A stretch of 42,108 nucleotides of DNA from Gammaproteobacteria bacterium. GTDB taxonomy: Bacteria; Pseudomonadota; Gammaproteobacteria; Diplorickettsiales; Diplorickettsiaceae. Positions 23,478-31,380 of the stretch are shown here, one piece after another (the first letter of the stretch is position 1; each line of letters opens with the position of its first letter). The notes beneath the pieces were generated by a model. It had not been told where the DNA came from. It saw only the letters and a list, made by a program, of their open reading frames with translations, and made no database searches. Made by a program: the position numbers and the translations under genes. The stretch covers positions 1 through 42,108 of the forward strand of contig JABDBU010000002.1 of NCBI GenBank assembly GCA_013288455.1. The letters are read 5' to 3'.

Positions 23478-25652
23478 TTAACCACGCGTAGATAATTTGG
23501 TAAAACTGGCGATTAGCCATTTAGTGCCAGATCGCTGAAATTTAATCTGTAATCTGGTGTGGTTTCCTTGTCCTTCTGCATCGATGATAGTACCATCACC
23601 AAACGTGTGGTGGGTAACCTGCTGTCCTAAACGTAACCCAGTATCTCCGATATTTTTTTGATCCTTGCTAGTGGTACGGATTGGCTTTAACTGAACAGGT
23701 CGTACTATCTGTGTCTTTAATCGCACAGCATCTAGGAGTTCTTTAGGAATTTCAAAAATAAAACGCGAAGGTCTGTGATGGCTTTCCATACCATGCAGAC
23801 GACGAATCTCCGCATAGGTTAAATAGAGTTTTTTCATAGCACGTGTCATGCCAACGTAACACAAGCGACGCTCTTCTTCCAAACGACCGGGTTCATCATG
23901 AGATAAATGATGTGGAAATAGACCTTCTTCCATACCGCATAAAAAAACCCATGGAAATTCCAACCCTTTGGCAGCATGTAATGTCATCAATTGTACACAT
24001 TTTTCTGTACTGTCACGTTGATGTTCGCCTGCTTCGAGCGTGACGTGTGCCAAAAACGCGGACAAAACAGAAACATTATCCACTTCAGGAACGAATTGAC
24101 GTGTGGCATTGAGTAATTCTTCAAGATTTTCGAGACGGGCTTGACCACGCTCACCCTTTTCCTTTTTGTAGTGTGTAAACAGAGCACTACTGTAAAGCAC
24201 TTGCTCTGTTTGTTCGAAAAGTGATAATGTTTTAGTCGCTTCGTCCATATGATCAATCAATTGCAAAAAAGCAGCTACAGCGCTGCGGGCACGGACAGAT
24301 AAAAGATTATTTTCCAAGGCTCGTTGTGAAGCTTCCCACAAGGAAAGGCTCCCATTTTTGGCCTCTGTGTGCAGAGTTTGTATGGTGATATTACTAATCC
24401 CTCGAGTTGGAGTATTGGCCACGCGCTCAAAAGCTTGATCATCGTGACGATTTACAATTAAGCGTAGATAGGCTAAGGCATCTTTAATTTCAGCTCGATC
24501 AAAAAAACGTAATCCACCATAGATACGATACGGAATTTGTGCACGAATCAATGCTTCTTCCAGCACACGTGATTGGGCATTAGAGCGGTACAAAACAGCA
24601 ATCTCATCTGCTTGCAATCCTTTTACGAGTCCTTTTGCAATTTGATCTACGACGAAACGCGCTTCATCAAGATCGTTAAAGGCACCATAAACCGATATCA
24701 GTTCGCCCTGGTTTCCGCTACTCCATAATTTTTTACCTAAACGACCGTTGTTGTTCGCGATCAGTGCATTTGCTGCGGCTAAAATAACGCGAGTAGAGCG
24801 ATAATTTTGTTCTAATCGAATTAATTGGTTGTTTGGAAAGTCATAAATAAAACGCTGAATGTTTTCTATTTTTGCACCGCGCCAACCATAAATAGACTGG
24901 TCATCGTCTCCAACCACCATAAAATGATTATGTCCGCTGTCAAGCAACTTTAACCAAGAATACTGGACTGTATTAGTATCTTGAATTTCATCAACCACGA
25001 TTTCTTTAAACAGTGTCCCATAATATTTTTGGATGTGTGGGTATTTTGTAAAAAGCTCACAGCTCCTTAAAATAATTTCAGCAAAATCGATGACACCGTT
25101 ACGAGCACAAACCTCTTCATAGGCCTGATAGATACGGATCAATGTTTTGTGATAGGGATCATTGACGTTGGCGACCTGGTGTGGCCGAATCGCTTCGTCT
25201 TTTTGTTGATTGATAAACAATTGAATCTTCTTTGGTGCCCACTGAGTTTCGTCTAAATTAAGGCTGGTAATAATGCGCCTCAGTATGCGATATTGGTCAT
25301 CACTGTCCAGGATCTGAAAGGTTTTTGGCAAACCGGCAGCCTCCCAATGTTGACGCAAGAGGCGATGTGCAAGACCGTGGAAAGTACCTACCCACATCAT
25401 TTTTGTTGGAATGTGTAAGAAATTTTCCAATCGATGACGCATCTCTGTAGCCGCCTTGTTGGTAAAAGTGACTGCTAGAATAGCCTCGGGAGAAATCTTC
25501 TCGACATCGATAAGCCAAGCAATACGATGGACCAATACACGCGTTTTTCCGCTGCCTGCACCTGCAAGCACAAGCAAATGACCTTGCGATGCAGAGACCA
25601 CTTTTCGCTGTGCCTCATTCAAAGAATCTAATAGCGGAGTATCACTATTCAT
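23478..25652 (-). CDS. uvrD: DNA helicase II UvrD
   Basis: A 724-residue superfamily 1A helicase, close to the 720 of E. coli UvrD. It unwinds DNA 3'-5' in nucleotide excision and mismatch repair. Motif I is LAGAGSGKTRVLVHRIAWLI (29-48), Ia VTFTNKAATEM, II VVDEIQDTN, III GDDDQSIYGWRGA, IV LEQNYRS, V TLHAAKGLEFPWVFLCGMEE and VI EERRLCYVGMTRA. Motif II reads DEIQDT where most homologues have DEFQDT. The C-terminal tail contains the GQQVTHHTFGDGTII segment that resembles the UvrD Tudor-like domain. It is followed on the same strand, across a 44-bp gap, by the ABC importer, which lies downstream. Confidence 0.97.
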   Translation of the reverse strand: MNSDTPLLDSLNEAQRKVVSASQGHLLVLAGAGSGKTRVLVHRIAWLIDVEKISPEAILAVTFTNKAATEMRHRLENFLHIPTKMMWVGTFHGLAHRLLRQHWEAAGLPKTFQILDSDDQYRILRRIITSLNLDETQWAPKKIQLFINQQKDEAIRPHQVANVNDPYHKTLIRIYQAYEEVCARNGVIDFAEIILRSCELFTKYPHIQKYYGTLFKEIVVDEIQDTNTVQYSWLKLLDSGHNHFMVVGDDDQSIYGWRGAKIENIQRFIYDFPNNQLIRLEQNYRSTRVILAAANALIANNNGRLGKKLWSSGNQGELISVYGAFNDLDEARFVVDQIAKGLVKGLQADEIAVLYRSNAQSRVLEEALIRAQIPYRIYGGLRFFDRAEIKDALAYLRLIVNRHDDQAFERVANTPTRGISNITIQTLHTEAKNGSLSLWEASQRALENNLLSVRARSAVAAFLQLIDHMDEATKTLSLFEQTEQVLYSSALFTHYKKEKGERGQARLENLEELLNATRQFVPEVDNVSVLSAFLAHVTLEAGEHQRDSTEKCVQLMTLHAAKGLEFPWVFLCGMEEGLFPHHLSHDEPGRLEEERRLCYVGMTRAMKKLYLTYAEIRRLHGMESHHRPSRFIFEIPKELLDAVRLKTQIVRPVQLKPIRTTSKDQKNIGDTGLRLGQQVTHHTFGDGTIIDAEGQGNHTRLQIKFQRSGTKWLIASFTKLSTRG

Positions 25653-25696
25653 AGCAAAGCATTGTAACGAACTTTTGCTTGGACTGCATGGTTGTT

Positions 25697-26620
25697 TTAT
25701 GTCGTATAGCGTTCGGAAGGTAGCATTTCATTGATGACGTGCCTTGCCCTGAGAAAGTGCATCAGCGCTTTGTAGCGCGTCTTATCAAACGAACAAGGAG
25801 CACGTGCCAGATAAGGTAAAGTGTTTTGCCAAATATTATGGTTTAATTCGTTGCTTAAAGTAGGATTATATTTAGAAAATAATTCCCAGCCTTTTTCCGG
25901 ATGCTGCAAAAGGTAATCGTTTGCTTTGCGCAATGCCGTCAAGAATTTTACTAAACGAGGATCCTTAATCTGGTGGCGATTCGTGATAATGACTAATTCG
26001 TCATAGAATGGCATAGCTGTTTCTACGGGAAATATTTTTACAGACTGACCAGTAAATTGCAACTGTACTGGCTCTACGTTACGCATTACATTGATAATGG
26101 CATCTACTCGTTTTGTCAGTAGTGCTTGCGTTAAATTGTATTGGACATTGATAGTTTGTACATCATGTAACGTCAATCCAGCCTGCTGCAGTAAAGCTTC
26201 TAAAGCCATTGTGCCATCAAGATGCGAGGTGTAGCCGATTCGTTTACCTCGTAGATCAGCAATATGGTGAATTCCACTATCATTTCTGACCAGTAAGCAA
26301 TTTAATGGGTGATCTATAAGTGTTGCTATTCGAATTAAGGGTAAACCTTTGATAATCTGCAGAATAAGCTGAGGTTGATAAGTAATGGCTAAATCAGCAT
26401 GACCTGCAGCAACAAGTTTAGGTCCGTCATCAGGATCACTCGCAGAGATGATGTTGACCTGTATCCCTTCTCGTGCAAAAAAACCTCCTTGTTCTGCAAC
26501 AATAACCGCCGCATGATCGGGGTTAATGAGCCAATCAAGAACCAATAGTAGCGGTTTTGCGCAAACGCCAATGGGGAAGAAAAACAATAGAAAAATAATG
26601 ACTGTTAATGTTTTGTTCAT
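25697..26620 (-). CDS. ABC importer substrate-binding protein, NMT1/THI5-like
   Basis: A 307-residue periplasmic binding protein of the family that captures thiamine pyrimidine precursors (ThiY: formylaminopyrimidine). The signal peptide is MNKTLTVIIFLLFFFPIGVC, from ATG 26620; the frame is open to 26695 but that extension only overlaps the permease gene. Motifs include LDWLINPDHAAVIVAEQGGF at the start of the mature protein, the DDGPKLVAAGHADLAITYQP segment and GKRIGYTSHLDGTMALEAL, typical of NMT1/THI5 proteins. It forms an operon with the permease and ATPase. Sulfonate or nitrate binding proteins share the fold, but WxxNxDH-like LDWLINPDH favours a pyrimidine ligand. Confidence 0.82.
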   Translation of the reverse strand: MNKTLTVIIFLLFFFPIGVCAKPLLLVLDWLINPDHAAVIVAEQGGFFAREGIQVNIISASDPDDGPKLVAAGHADLAITYQPQLILQIIKGLPLIRIATLIDHPLNCLLVRNDSGIHHIADLRGKRIGYTSHLDGTMALEALLQQAGLTLHDVQTINVQYNLTQALLTKRVDAIINVMRNVEPVQLQFTGQSVKIFPVETAMPFYDELVIITNRHQIKDPRLVKFLTALRKANDYLLQHPEKGWELFSKYNPTLSNELNHNIWQNTLPYLARAPCSFDKTRYKALMHFLRARHVINEMLPSERYTT

Positions 26621-26657
26621 TAACCCAAAAGCTGTGTGATTTTTTTTATTGTTTCGC

Positions 26658-27392
26658 TCATAGCCAAGGCGTAGTAAAATACGATAGCTTGCCAATGAAA
26701 TAATACATGAACAGGCTGAGCAAAATCAGTACCCATAGCGTGGCAAACATGAGATCAATTTGCATTTGTGCGTTACTACGCAATAATAAAAACCCCAGCC
26801 CTTGATTCGCCCCTATCCATTCGCTGATCACAGCAGCTAAAGGTGCCATGGCGGTGGCTAAACGAATACCTGAAGCAAGGTGTGGAAGCGCTGCAGGAGC
26901 ACGAATGTGATAAAGCACTTGCCAACGATTACCTCCCATCAATCGTGCACTATCCAAGTAAGCTTGTGGGGTTTGTTTCAAACCATCCAAAAAATTGCTA
27001 GTAATTGGAAAAAACAGCATCAATGTGATCGTAGTTACCTTAGTCACTGTACCATAACCAAACCAAATGACCAGTAACGGCGCGATGGCAAAAATCGGCA
27101 ATGTCTGACTGATGAGCAACAGAGGACGCAATAGGGAGTACACCATTCGAAATGAACACATCATGAAAGCTAAACCGGTACCCAATAGAATGCTAAAGCT
27201 GAGGCCCGCTAGCATCTCCAACAGTGTAGGTAAGGTTTGCATCATGATCAGCTGGCGATAATTGATGAAACTGCAAATAACTTGTAATGGTGATGGCAGT
27301 ATGTAACTTGGTAACCGGAAAACGACGATGACAGCTTGCCAAATTGCAAAAAAGAGTAAAATTAGAAACGTGCTGCGAATGGTTTTTGACAT
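26658..27392 (-). CDS. ABC importer permease, thiamine-precursor type
   Basis: A 244-residue inner-membrane permease with about six hydrophobic helices and the BPD_transp_1 EAA-type loop (SARLMGGNRWQVLYHIRAPA). The pattern LASGIRLATAMAPLAAVISE is typical of SsuC/TauC/ThiX permeases. ATG 27392 overlaps the ATPase stop by one base (TGATG), and GAGGA lies upstream at about 9 bases, so it is translationally coupled to the ATPase. A TTG at 27395 is in frame but unnecessary. The substrate assignment rests on the binding protein. Confidence 0.85.
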   Translation of the reverse strand: MSKTIRSTFLILLFFAIWQAVIVVFRLPSYILPSPLQVICSFINYRQLIMMQTLPTLLEMLAGLSFSILLGTGLAFMMCSFRMVYSLLRPLLLISQTLPIFAIAPLLVIWFGYGTVTKVTTITLMLFFPITSNFLDGLKQTPQAYLDSARLMGGNRWQVLYHIRAPAALPHLASGIRLATAMAPLAAVISEWIGANQGLGFLLLRSNAQMQIDLMFATLWVLILLSLFMYYFIGKLSYFTTPWL

Positions 27393-28126
27393 CAATAAGC
27401 TTCCTCTAGCCGGCTTAATAATTGGTTTTGCCAGTATAATAATTCAGGATTGTTTAATGTACGCGGAGGAATGGTATCGAATGTTAACGTTAAGTGATTA
27501 ATTTTTGTAGGATTACCTGACATAATAGCAATATGATGGCTCAATCGAAGTGCTTCTAGCGGATCATGGGTGACTAGTAACACGGTACGATTCTCGAGCA
27601 ATCGTGCGGATAAAGTTTGCAATCGGTATCGAGTAACCGAATCCAAGGAAGAAAAAGGCTCATCCATTAGAATAATGGGTTTATCTTCCAATAGTGCACG
27701 CGCCAATGCAACGCGTTGCTGCATTCCTCCCGACAACTGCGTAGGATATTTTTTTAAAGCCGATGTTAACCCCAGTTGATGTAATAGGTCTTTTGCTTGT
27801 TCAGTGGGTTGTTTTTCACTGCGTAATCGGTAGCCTAGTAAAACGTTTTTTATGACACTTAGCCAAGGCAGTAAAGCATTCGATTGTGGTAAATAGGCAA
27901 CACGCCCATATAGACTTTTTTTATCACTGGTTTTGATATCAGCACTGGCGGTTGGACTATGAAATCCAGCGATAAGCCGCAGGAGGCTGGTTTTTCCTAT
28001 TCCACTAGGACCCAGCAAACCAGTTGTTTGACCAGCTGGCAAACGCAAACTTAAACGGTCGAATAAAATTTGGTTTTGGTAGCGAAGGTAAGCGTTGTTG
28101 ATCGTAACAGTCGGCGAGTCAATCAC
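27392..28126 (-). CDS. ABC importer ATP-binding protein, thiamine-precursor type
   Basis: A 244-residue ABC ATPase. Walker A is GPSGIGKTS (39-47), the Q loop YLPQSNALLPWLSVIKN, the signature LSGGMQQR, Walker B IILMDEPFSSLD and the switch His in LLVTHDP. Length and the NxLLPWL Q-loop fit the SsuB/TauB/ThiZ subfamily. The start is GTG 28126; no clear Shine-Dalgarno. I looked upstream for a TPP riboswitch (CTGAGA box and its partner) and did not find one. It is the first gene of the three-gene importer. Confidence 0.88.
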   Translation of the reverse strand: MIDSPTVTINNAYLRYQNQILFDRLSLRLPAGQTTGLLGPSGIGKTSLLRLIAGFHSPTASADIKTSDKKSLYGRVAYLPQSNALLPWLSVIKNVLLGYRLRSEKQPTEQAKDLLHQLGLTSALKKYPTQLSGGMQQRVALARALLEDKPIILMDEPFSSLDSVTRYRLQTLSARLLENRTVLLVTHDPLEALRLSHHIAIMSGNPTKINHLTLTFDTIPPRTLNNPELLYWQNQLLSRLEEAY

Positions 28127-28215
28127 ATACTTTTGCTACACGGAAATTATCCCGATTTCATGATAATAGGGCACTCCTAAGTATAAAGGAGCCTATAGCA
28201 AAAAGAAAAGCATAA

Positions 28216-28569
28216 ATTTCTGAAGAACCTAAGCCAAGGGTTTTCAGTGTCGGTAGTGGTGACATTAGATTTCATGAAAAACAGTTGCAAGAAACAGGAT
28301 TCACTGTCCGCTGTTATGATAAATTTTATTAAAGATGAAAATTCTGAACATTGTGAGGATAGCTGCTTTTTTGCAAAATTTCCGAAGGATAATTCATCAG
28401 TAATACCAGAAAATTGCAAGGATATAATTTTATTTTCAGCTTATCCTCACGGCTATCTCGATTCATTAGTCGAACGATATAGAAAAAATGGTGGTAATAG
28501 ATTATAGTCGAAGAAGCGAGAGGCAACGTCGCTAGTGCTAGTCCAAAAAACAGTTGCGTTGTCATGTAA
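28216..28569 (+). pseudogene. SAM-dependent methyltransferase-like remnant
   Basis: Three plus-strand pieces in two frames form one ~118-residue domain remnant. The first (28216-28332) reads PRVFSVGSGDIRFHEKQLQE and TGFTVRCYD, a Rossmann motif I (VxGxGD) with the acidic residue at the end of strand 2. The second (28333-28500, frame +1) reads CKDIILFSAYPHGYLDSLVE and RYRKNGG. The third (28501-28569, back in the first frame) reads IIVEEARGNVASASPKNSC and VVM-stop. Two compensating indels and an early stop before 28216 mark it as dead. Class I methyltransferases with a D-hydrophobic-LLxxPP-like strand 4 are the closest fit. Nothing upstream of 28216 is recognisable. Confidence 0.55.
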
Positions 28570-28633
28570 AACAGGTTAACAGCAGTAAAAATGCCCGTGC
28601 CTGCGAGAGTGCGTTTTAAAATGTGGACCGTAC

Positions 28634-29938
28634 ATGAATACAAAAAATAATCAGCATCCTGATATTGCGAAAGGGTTAGCACGCCCCCCTCCGCTCGCTT
28701 ATATTGTCTATACGTTTGTATCCTTGTTTTTGTTTTACGAAATGGCATTGCAGGTCTCGCCCAGTATTATTACAGAGCAGCTCATGCGAGATTTGCACAT
28801 CGACGCAGTATACATCGGCATCATTTCTGGCATTTATTTCTATTCCTATGTGTTCATGCAAATTCCTTCTGGATTATTGTTTGATCGCTATCCTGCAAGA
28901 CTGTTGATTTCCATAGCGATATTAGTGTGTGCTATAGGGACCTTGTTTTTTGCAACAAGCAGCACGGCGCTACAAGCGGCCGTGGGACGCCTTTTAATGG
29001 GTGTCGGTTCAGCCTGCGCCTTTATTGCAGTACTAGTAGTTTCCAGCCGTTGGTTCCCCGCTACGTATTTTGCTTTTTTAGCGGGTATAGCTCAGCTGTT
29101 GGGAGCAGCAGGAGCGATGGGTGGAGAAGCTCCTTTGGCAATCTTCATCAATATATTAGGGTGGCGTTCTGCATTAACTTGGCTCGTTGGTATAGGCATT
29201 ATCCTTGCAGTAATTATTTGGATCTTTTTGAAAAATGAGCCGCCACGTCGTGTGCAGGTAGAACCTGTATTGCAGAGAAAATTATCCAGCGCTTGGCAAG
29301 ATCTAAAAACGGCTCTGTGCTCTTCACAAGGTTGGTGGATTGCAATTTATGCATTTTGCAGCTGGGCACCTGCTGCTACCTTTGCTTCATTATGGGGTGT
29401 ACCTTATTTAATGGCGCTGTATCATATATCAAGTACATTAGCCGCTACTGCATGTAGTATGATCTGGATAGGACTGATGATGGGGAGTCCACTGTTTGGC
29501 TGGTACTCGAGCAAAGTTGGTAAACGATTACCCCTTTTGCGCGGAGCAGCTTTGTTGGGGTTGGTGACATCACTCATTGTTATTTACGTGCCACAGCTGC
29601 CATTTTTATTGATGTGTTTGTTCTTACTGGGATTTGGTGTGGCGATATCAGGACAAATTTTGACATTTGCATTGGTTAATGAAAACAGCCATCCTACCGT
29701 CATGGCCACAGCCATTGGTTTCAATAATATGGCAGTCGTGGCAGGTGGAGCTGTTTTTCAGCCACTAGTCGGTACCTTATTGGGTCTGGCTTGGAATGGA
29801 AAAGTCGTCAATGGAACAGCTTTGTATACGGTTAACAACTATAGATTGGCACTGTGTGTTGTTCCGCTGTGTTTTTTAATTGGCTGGATAACAAGTCTTA
29901 CTTGTATTCGGGAGACTTTTTGTCGTGTAAAGTACTAG
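28634..29938 (+). CDS. MFS transporter
   Basis: A 434-residue major facilitator with 12 predicted membrane helices. The N-terminal half shows FYEMALQVSPSIITEQLM, the loop 2-3 motif GLLFDRYPARLL (motif A, GxLxDRYxxR) and RLLMGVGSACAFI in helix 4. A central loop (about residues 205-235) separates the two halves. This subfamily is common in Legionella and Coxiella. The substrate cannot be read from the sequence. It precedes the CADD gene by 43 bp on the same strand, so a linked role with that pathway is possible. ATG 28634 is the start. Confidence 0.88.
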   Translation: MNTKNNQHPDIAKGLARPPPLAYIVYTFVSLFLFYEMALQVSPSIITEQLMRDLHIDAVYIGIISGIYFYSYVFMQIPSGLLFDRYPARLLISIAILVCAIGTLFFATSSTALQAAVGRLLMGVGSACAFIAVLVVSSRWFPATYFAFLAGIAQLLGAAGAMGGEAPLAIFINILGWRSALTWLVGIGIILAVIIWIFLKNEPPRRVQVEPVLQRKLSSAWQDLKTALCSSQGWWIAIYAFCSWAPAATFASLWGVPYLMALYHISSTLAATACSMIWIGLMMGSPLFGWYSSKVGKRLPLLRGAALLGLVTSLIVIYVPQLPFLLMCLFLLGFGVAISGQILTFALVNENSHPTVMATAIGFNNMAVVAGGAVFQPLVGTLLGLAWNGKVVNGTALYTVNNYRLALCVVPLCFLIGWITSLTCIRETFCRVKY

Positions 29939-29981
29939 ATTAATTTATTTTTTCCGTTTATTAATTGAAGGAGATATTGCT

Positions 29982-30647
29982 ATGTTAGATATACTGTATT
30001 TAGATAATCAGCTTGATAAAAAGCATCTATTAAAGCACCCTTTTTATGAAGCATGGTCGGAAGGTCGACTGTCATTAGATGATTTACGCACCTATGCTTG
30101 CCAATACTATCATCATGTGGAAGCTTTCCCACGTTATTTGAGCGCAACACATAGTAATTGCGACTCTTTGCCAATTCGCCAGGTTTTGTTGGATAATTTG
30201 ATCGACGAAGAACAAGGTCCCAGCAATCACCCTGCACTGTGGTTACAGTTTGCAAATGGTTTGGGTTTATCTGAATCCAGGGTGAAGGAAACAAAATTAT
30301 TTCCAGAAACTGCACAATTAATCGATGATTTTAAATCTTTATCACGCTCTTCTTATGTGGAGGGCATTGCGGCGCTCTATACTTATGAACGGCAAGTTCC
30401 CTATACAGCAGCGAGCAAAATTACTGGATTAAAGAAGCATTACGGAATTGACGATGCAAAGACGTTGAAATTTTTTACTGTACATCTGCACGCAGATGTT
30501 GAGCACGCTAATGCAACGAGAACACTGCTTGAACAATTGCCGGAAAATGAGCAGATCGTCACAGAGAACGCTGCTATTAAGATTGCTGATTCGCTGTGGA
30601 CGCTTTTGACAGGCATACTACATAGAACGTGCGGTGCTACTTGTTAA
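29982..30647 (+). CDS. CADD-family diiron enzyme, p-aminobenzoate synthesis
   Basis: A 221-residue homologue of chlamydial CADD (CT610), a heme-oxygenase-like diiron protein that makes p-aminobenzoate for folate from its own side chains. From the chlamydial sequence as I recall it, metal ligands E81, H88, E142, H174, D178 and H181 align with Glu76, His83, Glu136, His168, Asp172 and His175 here. The sacrificial Tyr27 and Lys152 align with Tyr22 (HPFYEAW) and Lys146 (AASKITGL). Other shared stretches are AFPRYLSATHS, LLDNLIDEE and GIAALYTYE. AAGGAG lies 8 bases before the ATG. TenA and PqqC share the fold but lack this pattern, so despite the nearby importer it is not a TenA. Confidence 0.9.
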   Translation: MLDILYLDNQLDKKHLLKHPFYEAWSEGRLSLDDLRTYACQYYHHVEAFPRYLSATHSNCDSLPIRQVLLDNLIDEEQGPSNHPALWLQFANGLGLSESRVKETKLFPETAQLIDDFKSLSRSSYVEGIAALYTYERQVPYTAASKITGLKKHYGIDDAKTLKFFTVHLHADVEHANATRTLLEQLPENEQIVTENAAIKIADSLWTLLTGILHRTCGATC

Positions 30648-30684
30648 TGGTATAGATAATTTTTAGAGTGGGGGTATGTTTGTT

Positions 30685-31134
30685 ATGGAAGGAATCAAAA
30701 AAAAACAAAAAGGACTTACCCTACTCGAGTTGATGATCGTTATTGCTATCATCGGTATACTCGCAGCAATCGCTATTCCCAGTTACAAAAACTATAGTAA
30801 TCGTGCTAAATTTTCCGAAGTTATTCAAGCAATAGCTCCCTTTAAATTGGCCGTTATAACCTGTTTTCATGAACAGGACGGCCTGAATGCTTGTGGTAAT
30901 GCAGGGGAAAATGGTTTGCCCCATAATTTTAAAACAGAAAACGCCGCTAAAGGCTACGTTGCAACTGTAGAAGTAGCTAAAAATGGCCAGATTGTAGCAA
31001 CTTCTCAGAGAATTCGCGTCAACAAAATCGAACACTTTACCTACATATTGACCCCTGTCCTCACAGTTGATGGACAGCTAAGCTGGAGTATTAGCGGGAC
31101 CTGTGTACAACAAGGATTGTGCAAACCAGAATAG
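30685..31134 (+). CDS. pilA: type IV pilin (prepilin)
   Basis: A prepilin of about 149 residues. The leader MEGIKKKQKG is cut before Leu in LTLLELMIVIAIIGILAAIA, leaving Glu5 and a hydrophobic helix. Most pilins have Phe or Met at this +1 position, so Leu is unusual. Two Cys near the C-terminus (GTCVQQGLCKPE) form the typical D-loop, and another Cys pair lies at about 59 and 69. ATG 30685 is preferred; GGGGG at 30670-30674 is 10 bases upstream, whereas the ATG at 30676 is too close to it. No assembly genes are nearby. Confidence 0.88.
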   Translation: MEGIKKKQKGLTLLELMIVIAIIGILAAIAIPSYKNYSNRAKFSEVIQAIAPFKLAVITCFHEQDGLNACGNAGENGLPHNFKTENAAKGYVATVEVAKNGQIVATSQRIRVNKIEHFTYILTPVLTVDGQLSWSISGTCVQQGLCKPE

Positions 31135-31139
31135 CTTTA

Positions 31140-31283
31140 GGACACCTCTATACAAATTGCCATTTTGCTTCAAGACAAGGCGTGGTGGCGGCGAGCAGCG
31201 GGAGTTTACACGGGGTAAATGAGTTGCACAGGCAACTTCACAACGATGGATTGAAGCAAAATTTCTAATTTCTAGAAGCGCCC
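31140..31283. mobile_element. 144-bp MITE-like element
   Basis: The ends are imperfect inverted repeats of about 34 bp: the left begins GGACACCTC and ends in CATTTTGCTTCAA, and the right is its near complement, TTGAAGCAAAATTTCTAATT to GCGCCC. The core is GC-richer and non-coding. TTTA is found directly on both sides (31136-31139 and 31284-31287), as a target-site duplication would be. Related ends occur at 16037, 20382 and 23381. It carries no ORF, so it must have been moved by a transposase encoded elsewhere. Confidence 0.7.
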
Positions 31284-31380
31284 TTTAGTGTCTATGCGAA
31301 ATGCGTTAGCAAGCGTGCTATCCTAGAAAATTTTCAACGTGAGCTCGCCGCTTCTGTCTTGCGGCGTCTAAGTGGACGAC

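Noticed and set aside
28127..28300. Possible TPP riboswitch before the ABC importer
   Set aside because: No CTGAGA box or matching pyrophosphate-binding helix could be found on the minus strand.
28329..28748. A 139-residue minus-strand ORF with hydrophobic stretches
   Set aside because: It overlaps the start of the MFS gene and the methyltransferase remnant in antisense. The plus-strand reading has recognisable motifs, so this one is taken as chance.
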